Shown piece after piece: positions 44,626-52,774 of a stretch of 64,000 nt of DNA. The position numbers and the translations under genes were made by a program. Numbering within the stretch: position 1 is the first letter of the stretch; each line of letters starts with the position of its first letter. Location of the stretch: contig JAHDLB010000001.1 in NCBI GenBank assembly GCA_018432315.1, positions 248,001 through 312,000 of the forward strand, given 5' to 3'. Source of the DNA: Anaerolineae bacterium. GTDB taxonomy: Bacteria; Chloroflexota; Anaerolineae; Aggregatilineales; Aggregatilineaceae. The notes below the pieces were generated by a model. It did no database searches. It was not told the origin of the DNA and worked only from the letters and a program-made list of their open reading frames with translations.

Positions 44626-45366
44626 TCAACCGCGCTCGTAGGTGGCGCGGAGGTACGTGCTCACCAGGTAGTCGGGATAGCCGATCTTGGCGAGATTCGC
44701 CTCGCATTCCTCCAGCGTGGCGCCGTTGTCGCGCCAGAACGGCACGCGCTTGATCAGCGTCTCCACGCGCTCGCGCGGGGTGATGATCCAGGTGTCTTTC
44801 GGCACGTGCCCGTAGAAGATGACCTCCATCTCGTTGATGACGTTGGTGCTCTTGAGATAGGGGGCGATCAGCACGGTCTTGGCCGCCTTCTGCTCCTCGA
44901 CGAGGAACTGGGCCACGAAGCGCGCCGTGCCGCCCAGGTCGACGAGGTCCTCGACGACGCCGACCACGCGCCCCTCGACGTTGATCGACAGCGGGTGGAT
45001 GATGCGCGGCTCGTCCAGCGGCGCGCCCGGCCCGGCGTAATACTTGACGCCCAGCGTGCCGAACTCGATCGGCGGGATGTTCTTGTTGAGCGTCCAGGCG
45101 AGGTGATCGTGCAGCAGCACGCCCGGCAGCAGCCCGCCCATCGTGATCATGACGGCGTGCGTGATCTGCGACCTGGTGCGGATATTGTCGATCTGGTAGC
45201 GGTAGACGCGGTGGGCCAGCCGCGCCGCGATGTAAGCCGAGACGTGATCCGGGATGAACAGGAATTTGAGCGGGTCGTGGTCGACCTCGACGCCGAACGG
45301 CTCCTTCCAGAACTCGGTATCGACCTGATAGTCGTGACACTTAATTTGTTCGTCGTATAAAGACAT
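44626..45366 (-). CDS. Phosphoribosyltransferase-fold protein
   Basis: Protein of 246 residues with a type I phosphoribosyltransferase core: ITMGGLLPGVLLHDHLAW and a PRPP-loop-like GVVEDLVDLGGTARFV. A C-terminal part of about 80 residues contains YGHVPKDTWIITPRERVE. It resembles xanthine/hypoxanthine PRT-related proteins, but substrate is unclear. The start at 45366 is preferred because an in-frame Met 8 codons upstream lacks a ribosome site. It stands alone between the IclR gene and the FAD oxidase. Confidence 0.7.
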   Translation of the reverse strand: MSLYDEQIKCHDYQVDTEFWKEPFGVEVDHDPLKFLFIPDHVSAYIAARLAHRVYRYQIDNIRTRSQITHAVMITMGGLLPGVLLHDHLAWTLNKNIPPIEFGTLGVKYYAGPGAPLDEPRIIHPLSINVEGRVVGVVEDLVDLGGTARFVAQFLVEEQKAAKTVLIAPYLKSTNVINEMEVIFYGHVPKDTWIITPRERVETLIKRVPFWRDNGATLEECEANLAKIGYPDYLVSTYLRATYERG

Positions 45367-45517
45367 GCAGCATTTCCCCAACAGCATCAAGGTATCTCAC
45401 CATAAGCATATCACGGTTGGGCGCCAAAATGGAGCGCGAATCGGGCGGGCGGGCGCCAGCGCCGCGTAACTATAGCATCATCCGGCGCGGGGCTGCAACG
45501 CGACGGCGAAGGGGGCC

Positions 45518-45563
45518 AAAAACAGCCCGTCCCCGCGCGGGGTGTTCCCGGCGAGGACGGGCT
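45518..45563 (-). terminator. Terminator of the FAD-linked oxidase gene
   Basis: A 9-bp perfect stem (45524-45532 with 45555-45563) with a GC-rich loop is followed on the minus strand by GTTTTTGG. It begins 30 nt after the oxidase stop. Confidence 0.7.
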
Positions 45564-45592
45564 TTCGTGAGGAGTGCGCGTCGTCGATGTCG

Positions 45593-47008
45593 TTAGTTAT
45601 CGCTCGCGGGCGGGATGTTGAACCCGAAACGGAACAGATTCTCCGGGTCGTAGCTGGCTTTGATCGCCATCAGCCGCCGGTACGAGTCGGGCAGGTAGGC
45701 GTCTTGCGTGCGGTCCGCCGCTTCTGCCCCGTCCAGGAAGTTCAGGTACACGCCGCCGGTCATGGCGGGCCGCAGCGCGTCTTTCATGGCCTGCGTGTGG
45801 CGTTCCATGCGCTCGCGGGCTTCGGGCGTGGGCGTCGCGCCGATCAGATTGAGCACCAGCGACGCGTCGCGGTTGCCAAAGGCGCCCGCATTCTTGTCGC
45901 CCCGCGCGATCGCGCCGCCCGTGTGCCGGATCTCGGTGACGACCAGCGGCGACGAACCATCGACCGACACGCCGTACTCGATCAGGGTGTCGATCGCCGC
46001 GTCGGACAGCACGCGCATCCACGCACCGGTTGCCATAGTCGGCATCGGGTCTTCGGGATCGTTGCTGATCGTCGCGACCTCAGCGAACGGCATGGCCCGC
46101 CACATGTTCGCCAGCGGCGCCTGCCAGTCGAGCCACGGCTGGATCAGGGCTTCGCCTTCCTCGACCGGCCCGGCGTAGCAGCCGCGGATCATCACCGCCG
46201 ACTTGCCGCGCAGGAATTCGGGCACCTCCGGGATGGGCGGGAAGTTCATCAGTACGATGGCCGACGTCAGTTCGTCCGGCGCGTTGGCGATCCAGTCGCG
46301 ATAGCGCATCATGACCGCTTTTGCCATGCTGGCCGGGTAGATCAGGTTGCCGCCATAGACGGTTTCGACCGGGTAAAGCTGGATTTCCATGCCGGTGACG
46401 ATCCCGAAGCTGCCGCCACCGCCGCCGCGCAGCGCCCAGTAGAGGTCGCTGTTTTCGCTGGCGCTGGCCCGCACCAGCCGCCCGTCAGCCGTCACCAGCT
46501 CGAAGACGAGCACGCTGTCCGCGGCCATGCCGTGCTTGCGCGCCAGCCAGCCCATGCCGCCGCCCAGGGTATAGCCCACCACGCCCACGTCCGGCGACGA
46601 TCCGAGCAGGGGGGCCAGCCCGACCGCCTGGGCCTTGTCGAGGACCGCGCCCCACTTGACGCCGGCCTCGACCCACGCGGTTTGTGCATCGGGATCGACG
46701 TGGACGTTGGTCATGCGCGAGGTGATGATCAGCAGGCCGCCGTTCGCCGGGCGGACCACGCCGTGACCGGTCGACTGGATGGCGATCCCCAGGTTCTCTT
46801 CACGCGCAAAGCGCACCGCCTTGACGATGTCGGTGGCGCTGGTCGCCACCACGATCACCGCCGGGTGTTGGTCTACGGCGAGGTTCCAGGCCCGGCGCGC
46901 ATCGTCATAGTGGGCGTCTCCTTGAACCAGCACGGTGCCTTGTATGTTCGCTTGCAGGCTGTCGAGGGCCACTCTGACGGATGCGGATGAGGTGCGCAGC
47001 ATGTCCAT
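45593..47008 (-). CDS. FAD-linked oxidoreductase, berberine-bridge-enzyme type
   Basis: Flavoenzyme of 471 residues. An N-terminal FAD-binding (PCMH) domain (about 45-215) has STGHGVVRPANGG, where H82 matches the His linked to FAD in this family. The second attachment residue, usually Cys, is a Ser in LGSSPDVGVVGYTLGGG, so attachment is likely single. The C-terminal BBE motif is YDPENLFRFGFNIPP. It may oxidise sugars or alcohols with O2; no signal peptide is seen. AAGGAG lies 11 nt upstream. Confidence 0.83.
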   Translation of the reverse strand: MDMLRTSSASVRVALDSLQANIQGTVLVQGDAHYDDARRAWNLAVDQHPAVIVVATSATDIVKAVRFAREENLGIAIQSTGHGVVRPANGGLLIITSRMTNVHVDPDAQTAWVEAGVKWGAVLDKAQAVGLAPLLGSSPDVGVVGYTLGGGMGWLARKHGMAADSVLVFELVTADGRLVRASASENSDLYWALRGGGGGSFGIVTGMEIQLYPVETVYGGNLIYPASMAKAVMMRYRDWIANAPDELTSAIVLMNFPPIPEVPEFLRGKSAVMIRGCYAGPVEEGEALIQPWLDWQAPLANMWRAMPFAEVATISNDPEDPMPTMATGAWMRVLSDAAIDTLIEYGVSVDGSSPLVVTEIRHTGGAIARGDKNAGAFGNRDASLVLNLIGATPTPEARERMERHTQAMKDALRPAMTGGVYLNFLDGAEAADRTQDAYLPDSYRRLMAIKASYDPENLFRFGFNIPPASDN

Positions 47009-47192
47009 GGCGTGTTATGCTCCTTGATGGTTGTGTGTTCCCTTGTGTGACTCCTATTCAACCACCACACGGCGCAGGTTTCATCTGGCTTGAGATTGAT
47101 TTCGGGGCCGCGCCTTGTGGCGGAGGCGCATCCGACCAAAGTCGGAGACAGGCGGAACCTGTCCGGCCATGCCCGGCGGCAGGTGGGGGGGA

Positions 47193-49424
47193 TCAGCCGG
47201 TTGAGGGGACGGATACCGCGATGCGCGTGCCCTGGCCGGGCGCGCTCTCGACCTGGAATGTGCCGCCGAGGCGGGCCGCGCGCTCGCGCATCGAGCGCAG
47301 GCCGAGGTGGCCGGGGAAGGAGGCGCCGGGGTCGAACCCGGCGCCGTCGTCGGCGATCTCGAGCGCGACGCTGTCGTCGCAGCAGGCCATGCGCAGGGTC
47401 ACCTGGTGGGCGCGGGCGTGCTTGACGATGTTGTGCAGCGCCTCGCGCGCGATGCGGTACAGCGCCTCTTTGGCCGCCAGCGCGATGTCCGGCTCGACGC
47501 ACAGCTCCAGCCGCACGTCCAGCCCGTGCCGGGCCTGGAGTGACGCGGCCTGGCTCTTGAGGGCGACGGTCAGCCCCTCGTTCTCGAGCATCTCCGGGCG
47601 CAGCTCGAAGATCAGCGCGCGCATCTCGGACAGGCCGGCCTCGGCCAGCGACAGCACGTAATCGAGCGGCTCGCGCAGCGCCGCCGGGTCGCGGTCGAGC
47701 AGGGTTTGCGCCGTGCGCGTCCCCAGCGCGATCCCGTACAGCGCCTGGCTCACCGAGTCGTGCAGCTCGCGCGCCAGCCGGTTGCGCTCCTCCAGCGCGG
47801 CCATCTCCTGGGCTTTGAGGTTCAGCCGGTCCGCCTCTTCCTTGAGGCGAATACGATCGACGGCGGCGCTCACCAGCTCGCCGATGCCGACGGCCAGCCG
47901 CTTTTCGCGCTCGGTGAAGGCGCGCGGCGCCATGCACTCGAAGCCGAGCAGGCCCATGAACCGCCCATCCAGGCACAGCGGGACCGAGATCAGCGAGCGG
48001 TAGCCTTTTCCTTCGGTGGTGGCGGCGGTCACCTCGTCCATCGAGCCGCGGTCGGCGGTGTCTTCGACCACGATCAGGTCGCTGCACTCGTAGCTCCGCA
48101 CCATCGGGACGCTGTCCACCGCCAGCCGCGCGCCGATCTCCCAGGCGTTGTCCTGCGACTTGGCGACCAGCTCCATGTACTGCGCCGCCGCCAGATCGTA
48201 GTGTTCCCACACCCACAGCGCGATGCTCAGCTCGTTCATGTCGAGCCGTTCCAGCGAGTCGACGATGGCCTGGTACGAGCGCGCGGCGTTGATCCCGGCG
48301 CTGGCGCGGTAGAGCAGCTCGCGCTCGTCGCGCGCCTGTTCGGCGGCCAGGTAGGCGCGGCGGCTGGCGACGACCGAAGGCAGCGTTTGCAGCAGCGCCG
48401 GGTAGGTGCTGTGCTCGTCGCGCGAGAACGCGTGCGGCGCGGTCCATTCGATGGTGACCAGCCCCTGCCACTGCCCGTAGCTGAACAGCGGGATCAGGGC
48501 GAGGGCGCCGATGCCATACTCGCCGCTGAGGCGGCGGGTGTGCTCGTCCACGCGGGGATCGGCCTCGATGTCGTCGATGAAGACGATCTCGTTGGGGTGC
48601 GCCTGCCACAGCCGCGTCAGCCCGAAGTCGGCCACGCGGTACGTGCGGCCCAGGCGCGGATCGTCCGGGCGGATGCGGCCAGCGCGCCAGACAGCCATGA
48701 TCGTGGTCGTGACCGGCTGGTTGCCGGCGTCGCTGTCGATGTAGCTCAGGGCGAGCGAGAACGGGGCGTACCGGTCCGCGTAGAGGGCCAGCGCGGCGAG
48801 AATGCCGCCCTCGTTGGTGGCGCGCGACAGGGCCGCGTTGATCGCCAGCAGGTGCTCGGCGCGGGCCGCCCGCTCGCGGCTGATGGCGTACAGGCGCATC
48901 GAGTCGATGACCGGCCCGGCCTGTTGGATGATGGCCGTGAAGATGCGCAGGTCGTCTTCGTTGAAGTAGAACGGCACCGACCAGTTGAAGATCAGGCTGC
49001 CGATCCAGCGCCCCTTGATGTTGAGCGGCAGCAGCGCCATGCCGCGAATGCCCAACCCGGCGAACAGCGTGCGCGTCTTGCCTGTGACCACGTCGCAGTT
49101 CATCGCGTCGGGGATCAACAGCGGGCGCTCCGGCTGGGACATCCACGCCTGCGTAAACGCGTCGTGCTCGTCCAGGAACAAGCGCTCGCCCGTGGTGCGC
49201 GGCGGCGCGCCTTCGCTCGTCCAGACGGCGGCGCTCTCGGTGTACCGGGTGTTGCCGTCCGGCGCCTGCTCGATGTACACCAGCACGCCCGACGTCGCGC
49301 CGTTGTCGCGCGCGTAATCGCTCACCGCCTCCAGCCATTCGGCGGGCGTCGAGGCCTGGGTGAGCTTATTGGAGATGGCGTAGAGGATTCGGGTTTCGTC
49401 AGGCCACGTCTTGCTGTGCACCAT
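47193..49424 (-). CDS. Soluble GAF-domain sensor histidine kinase, NarL-system type
   Basis: Kinase of 743 residues without membrane segments. Three GAF-like domains are visible (about 20-175, 195-350 and 370-510), then HisKA_3 with ERNRLARELHDSVSQ (phosphorylated His about 555) and an HATPase domain ending in ADDGAGFDPG and HLGLRSMRERAARLGG. It should sense a cytoplasmic ligand or redox cue and phosphorylate the response regulator encoded 7 nt upstream. Confidence 0.88.
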   Translation of the reverse strand: MVHSKTWPDETRILYAISNKLTQASTPAEWLEAVSDYARDNGATSGVLVYIEQAPDGNTRYTESAAVWTSEGAPPRTTGERLFLDEHDAFTQAWMSQPERPLLIPDAMNCDVVTGKTRTLFAGLGIRGMALLPLNIKGRWIGSLIFNWSVPFYFNEDDLRIFTAIIQQAGPVIDSMRLYAISRERAARAEHLLAINAALSRATNEGGILAALALYADRYAPFSLALSYIDSDAGNQPVTTTIMAVWRAGRIRPDDPRLGRTYRVADFGLTRLWQAHPNEIVFIDDIEADPRVDEHTRRLSGEYGIGALALIPLFSYGQWQGLVTIEWTAPHAFSRDEHSTYPALLQTLPSVVASRRAYLAAEQARDERELLYRASAGINAARSYQAIVDSLERLDMNELSIALWVWEHYDLAAAQYMELVAKSQDNAWEIGARLAVDSVPMVRSYECSDLIVVEDTADRGSMDEVTAATTEGKGYRSLISVPLCLDGRFMGLLGFECMAPRAFTEREKRLAVGIGELVSAAVDRIRLKEEADRLNLKAQEMAALEERNRLARELHDSVSQALYGIALGTRTAQTLLDRDPAALREPLDYVLSLAEAGLSEMRALIFELRPEMLENEGLTVALKSQAASLQARHGLDVRLELCVEPDIALAAKEALYRIAREALHNIVKHARAHQVTLRMACCDDSVALEIADDGAGFDPGASFPGHLGLRSMRERAARLGGTFQVESAPGQGTRIAVSVPSTG

Positions 49425-49431
49425 GGCGCAC

Positions 49432-50064
49432 CTACAGGCTCTCGACCAATCCTATCCGCACGGCGTAGAGCGCCGCTTGGGTCCGGCTGGACACGTTCAG
49501 TTTGCTCAGGATGTTGCTCACGTGAGTCTTGACGGTCTTCTCGCCGATGCTGAGCAGCAGGGCGATCTCTTTGTTGGACTTGCCCTGGGCCAGCAGGCGC
49601 AGCACGTCCACCTCGCGCTCGGTGAGCTCCTCGGGGCTGTTGGGCGCGCGGACCTCGCGCATGAGGCGGGCGGCGGCCTGGGGCGAAAGCTGCACCTGCC
49701 CCTCCGACGCCGCCTTGATCGCCTGGACGAGCGCGTCGGCTTCGGTGTCTTTGAGCAGGTAGCCGATGGCCCCGGCGCGGATCGCGTTGACGACCGAGCT
49801 GTCTTCCAGCACGCTGGTGAGCGCGATCACTTCGGTGTCGGGGACTTCGGCGCGGACGCGCGCGGTGGCTTGGATGCCGTCCATTTCGGGCATGAGCAGG
49901 TCCATCAGCACGACGTCGGGCCGGAGATCGCGGGTCATCTCCAGGGCCTGGAGGCCGTCGCTGGCCTCACCCACGATTTCGATATCGGGATCGAGCGCCA
50001 GAAACATGCGCAGCCCCTGGCGAACCACGCCGTGATCGTCGGCGATGAGCACGCGAACGGGCAT
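49432..50064 (-). CDS. NarL/LuxR-family response regulator
   Basis: Regulator of 210 residues: receiver domain (1-120) with acidic pair in IADDHG, phosphoacceptor Asp55 in VVLMDLLMPEMDG, and Lys in YLLKDTEAD; C-terminal LuxR helix-turn-helix (about 148-205) with ELTEREVDVLRLLAQGKSN. The start at 50064 is set by GGAGG 6 nt upstream. First gene of a two-gene operon with the GAF kinase. Targets are unknown. Confidence 0.92.
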   Translation of the reverse strand: MPVRVLIADDHGVVRQGLRMFLALDPDIEIVGEASDGLQALEMTRDLRPDVVLMDLLMPEMDGIQATARVRAEVPDTEVIALTSVLEDSSVVNAIRAGAIGYLLKDTEADALVQAIKAASEGQVQLSPQAAARLMREVRAPNSPEELTEREVDVLRLLAQGKSNKEIALLLSIGEKTVKTHVSNILSKLNVSSRTQAALYAVRIGLVESL

Positions 50065-50106
50065 TCGGACCTCCGGGGATAGTAGGGACATGACGTTATC
50101 CTTACA

Positions 50107-50134
50107 ACTATAACATGCTTCATCATTTTGTAAA
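50107..50134 (-). promoter_or_regulatory. Promoter of the two-component operon
   Basis: On the minus strand TTTACA (50129-50134), a 16-nt spacer and TATAGT (50107-50112), 43 nt upstream of the response-regulator start. Confidence 0.55.
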
Positions 50135-50296
50135 TGGCGGTCTTTCTAAAGGGTTCCGCCAAAAGTCGGAGCCGCGCCTGCGCCAGAAGTCCGAGCCAGG
50201 ATCGCCGCTTCGGTGGACGCAGCGCGGCGCAATTTCCGCCACAATGAACGTGAACCGGGAGTGCCCGGTGCGGCAGTGTTGAGGACGAGCGAGGCT

Positions 50297-50755
50297 ATGG
50301 CGAATCGATTGGCACAGGCGACGGTTGTCGCGCAACTGGTGGGTTTGAAGGGGCGGGCGATCCTGACGGCCAAAAACCACCACCTGGTCGTCGACTCACC
50401 GCTGACGCTGGGCGGGCCGAACGAGGAGCTCAACCCGGTCGATATGCTGTTCGGGGCGCTGGCGACACACGTGATCTTCGTGTGCGAGCGCGCCGCCCAG
50501 GAGAACGGCTGCACGCTGTCGGGCGTCGTCGCGCGGGTGTCCGGCGCGTTCGATCCGCACACCGGGCAGGACCCCGCCGCCGTGCCCTATCTGCAAAGCC
50601 TGTCGCTCGACGTTCGCCTGACCGGGCCAACCGAGACGCAGGCCGCGATCTTCACCGAGGCCATTCGCAGCCGCTGCCTGATGTACACCACGCTGAACCG
50701 CGCCGTGCCGATCGGGCTGAGCCTGGATGTCGAACCGGTCACCAACCCAACCTGA
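50297..50755 (+). CDS. OsmC/Ohr-like protein
   Basis: Protein of 152 residues of the OsmC superfamily. It keeps ELNPVDMLFGALATHVIFVCERAAQ and a second Cys region SRCLMYTTL. In peroxide-reducing members the first Cys occurs at the position here occupied by His (ATH), with a Cys four residues on. Peroxidase activity is therefore uncertain. The start at 50297 follows GAGCGAGG. It is divergent from the two-component operon and precedes a secreted protein. Confidence 0.78.
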   Translation: MANRLAQATVVAQLVGLKGRAILTAKNHHLVVDSPLTLGGPNEELNPVDMLFGALATHVIFVCERAAQENGCTLSGVVARVSGAFDPHTGQDPAAVPYLQSLSLDVRLTGPTETQAAIFTEAIRSRCLMYTTLNRAVPIGLSLDVEPVTNPT

Positions 50756-50795
50756 ATCGTGTGAAAAGAGCGAGCGCTCACCTGGAGGGTTCACC

Positions 50796-51572
50796 ATGAA
50801 ACGCAAATTTGCCGTGCTCCTGCTCGTCCTGCTGGCGACGGCGGTCCCGGCGCTGGCCCAGGATGGCCGGACGCATACCGTCGCCTTCGACGGCGTGCGC
50901 TTCAGTTACGATGCCGCGCTGGCCGGTGGCGTGGCGATCAGCACGCAGGCCGGCAGCGCGCCGGACGTCTTCCCGCCGGACCCGTGGCGGACTGAATTCC
51001 TGCTCTACGCCGCGCGGCCTGTCCCCGAGTCGATCTGGGAGGCGGTGGCCGCCGTGCGCGTCTACGCGGCGGGGGAGCTGGCGGCGCATGACGGCACGGC
51101 GCCGGTGCTTGACCAGCTCCGGGCCCTGCTCGACGACCGGCCTGACCTGGCCGCGTTTGGCGCGTCGCTGGCCGAGGAGAACAGCCTGACGCTGCCGTTC
51201 CTGCCGGTGCTGCCCGCCGGGCAGGTCGTTCGCGCCCGCGCCGCATACGTCGACGCCCCGGAGCTGTCGGGCATTCGCTACGTGACCGCGTACAGCGAAG
51301 CGGCGGAGCCGTTCACCGCGGATTCGTTCGTCTACACCTTCCTGGGACTCAGCGCCGACCGCGAAACGGTCGTGTCGGTGATCGTCAACCTGAGCGCAGA
51401 TGGTTTCCCCACCGAGCTGGAACCGGTCGAGGACCCCGGCGCGTTCGTGGATGGCCTGCCGGGTTACCTGGCCGAGAGCACCGCCCGCCTGAACGACGCC
51501 GCGCCGGACTCGTTCAGCCCGTCGCTGGCGCTGGTCGATGCGCTGGTCGAGTCAGTGGCTTTCGAGTCCTGA
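50796..51572 (+). CDS. Secreted protein of unknown function
   Basis: Protein of 258 residues with a clear signal peptide (MKRKFAVLLLVLLATAVPALAQ). The start at 50796 follows GGAGGG. The mature part is acidic, mixed alpha/beta, with no Cys and no motif that I recognise. Similar single-domain secreted proteins with a DGVRFSYDAAL opening are seen in Chloroflexota, role unknown. It ends at a terminator shared with the LysM gene. Confidence 0.7.
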   Translation: MKRKFAVLLLVLLATAVPALAQDGRTHTVAFDGVRFSYDAALAGGVAISTQAGSAPDVFPPDPWRTEFLLYAARPVPESIWEAVAAVRVYAAGELAAHDGTAPVLDQLRALLDDRPDLAAFGASLAEENSLTLPFLPVLPAGQVVRARAAYVDAPELSGIRYVTAYSEAAEPFTADSFVYTFLGLSADRETVVSVIVNLSADGFPTELEPVEDPGAFVDGLPGYLAESTARLNDAAPDSFSPSLALVDALVESVAFES

Positions 51573-51600
51573 CGCGCCGCGCGGAATTGATTGCGAGCAA

Positions 51601-51636
51601 AACGGGCCGCTGGTTGTCGCTGACCGGCGGCCCGTT
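51601..51636. terminator. Bidirectional terminator between convergent genes
   Basis: A 10-bp perfect stem (51601-51610 with 51627-51636) lies midway between the stops at 51572 and 51666. The flanks are GTGTTTTG on the plus strand and TTGCTCGC, extending the stem-end Ts, on the minus strand. Confidence 0.65.
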
Positions 51637-51665
51637 GTGTTTTGCAGTTAGGTGACCTGTCCCGG

Positions 51666-52406
51666 CTAGCCGGTGGGGATCATCAACACCTGGCCGGGAT
51701 AGATGACGTAGGGCGACTGGATGTTGTTGACCGTCGCCAGCGTGGACCAGTGCACGCCGAACTGGTTGCCGATGCTGACCAGGTAATCCCCCTGTTTGAC
51801 CGTGTACTGTGTATACCCGGTCGGCGGCTGGGTCGGCGTCGTGCCCGGAATGACGAGCACCTGCCCGGCGTAGATCACGTAGTTCGGCGGCTGGACGTTG
51901 TTCGCCTGGATGAGCGCAGTCAGCGTGATGCCGAAGCGCCGGGCGATGGCCGACAGGTAATCACCCGCCTGCACTACGTAGGTCTGCCCGCCGGGCGCCG
52001 GGGTGACCGGGGGTGGGGTGGGGGTGATGACCGGCGGCGGCGGGGTGCCGTCCGTCACCGGCAGGATCGTGATCGGCACGGTGGTCGTGAAGGCGCTCGC
52101 CGGGCCCCAGCCCACCGCGCCATAGGACGGGGCCGGGCGCCGGAGCTGGACCCACGACGCGTCGCTGTTGCGCCCGATCATGCACACGACGTCACCCGCC
52201 ACCAGTTGCACGGTGACCGCCGAGCCATAGCCGGGCTGGGCGCGGATGATCAGGGAATCGTACATCGTGATCAGGATCGGGCAGTCGGTCGTGCCCTGGG
52301 CCCGAGCCGGGACCGGGGCTGCAAAGGCGATCGCCGACACCAGCGCGATGGCGATCAAAGCGGTGACAATCCAACGTCTCGCGGGCAAAAAGCTGTCGAT
52401 AGTCAT
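51666..52406 (-). CDS. Secreted SH3-like and double LysM protein
   Basis: Exported protein of 246 residues. After a signal/anchor segment (about 12-36), residues 40-115 form an SH3-like domain (SLIIRAQPGYGSAV, GAVGWGP). A Pro/Thr linker leads to two LysM domains (TYVVQAGDYLSAIARRFG; YTVKQGDYLVSIGNQFG), each ending in GQVLxIP. LysM modules bind peptidoglycan or chitin-like glycans, so a cell-wall role is likely. The start at 52406 follows AGGA; a Met 9 codons upstream is possible. A good promoter is at 52465-52493. Confidence 0.82.
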   Translation of the reverse strand: MTIDSFLPARRWIVTALIAIALVSAIAFAAPVPARAQGTTDCPILITMYDSLIIRAQPGYGSAVTVQLVAGDVVCMIGRNSDASWVQLRRPAPSYGAVGWGPASAFTTTVPITILPVTDGTPPPPVITPTPPPVTPAPGGQTYVVQAGDYLSAIARRFGITLTALIQANNVQPPNYVIYAGQVLVIPGTTPTQPPTGYTQYTVKQGDYLVSIGNQFGVHWSTLATVNNIQSPYVIYPGQVLMIPTG

Positions 52407-52464
52407 AGGGATATCCTCGCGCGTGTGCTTCATGTAAGGGCCATTCATGATGCTGTTATGCTGA

Positions 52465-52493
52465 TTTATACAGCATAGCCAACGCGTTGGCAA
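52465..52493 (-). promoter_or_regulatory. Promoter of the LysM-protein gene
   Basis: On the minus strand TTGCCA (52488-52493), a 17-nt spacer and TATAAA (52465-52470). The 7-bp inverted repeat at 52450-52476 overlaps the -10. Confidence 0.6.
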
Positions 52494-52588
52494 GCGGGTT
52501 TGGTGAGCGCGGTTGTCACGCCAGGTCGATTCCCGCTTAACAGGGTGGGGCGCTGCCGGGGCGGGCGTGAGATCGGCGCGCGAGGGGC

Positions 52589-52644
52589 TTGACAGGGTGG
52601 GCGGTTTGGTGATACGCTCTGGTTAGTAAGTAATTCTTCCTAAC
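52589..52644 (+). promoter_or_regulatory. Promoter region and near-palindrome of the GH3/GH18 operon
   Basis: A consensus TTGACA (52589-52594) has a poor -10 (region GATACGCT, 52611-52618). Just downstream, GTTAGTAAG-TAATT-CTTCCTAAC (52622-52644) is a 9-5-9 inverted repeat with one mismatch. TTAG/CTAA ends are seen in operators of XylR-type ROK regulators, and the operon encodes a ROK regulator at 59670-60830. Confidence 0.5.
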
Positions 52645-52774
52645 TATCTAATCGCGAATTTTGTCAGCTTCCAGCCCGCTTGTTCGACAGGAGGTGACCC
52701 TGCCCCCGGAAAAACCACGCACCCTCGTCCGACGATTGCATCCGTTGTTTAGAGTTTTCAGGAGAAACCATACG

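Larger units (their letters stand above)
52407..52774. other. Divergent regulatory region of 368 bp
   Basis: Non-coding stretch between the LysM gene and the binding-protein gene. It holds a promoter for each direction, a 7-bp inverted repeat ATGCTGT/ACAGCAT (52450-52456, 52470-52476) around the LysM promoter, and a near-palindrome (52622-52644) after the plus-strand promoter. No small ORF with a ribosome site or RNA gene is apparent. Confidence 0.6.

Noticed and set aside
50150-50205. Short direct repeat AGTCGGAGCC / AGTCCGAGCC and a GGCGG/CCGCC pair before the OsmC-like gene
   Set aside because: Imperfect, short and of common GC-rich composition; no positional link to a promoter.
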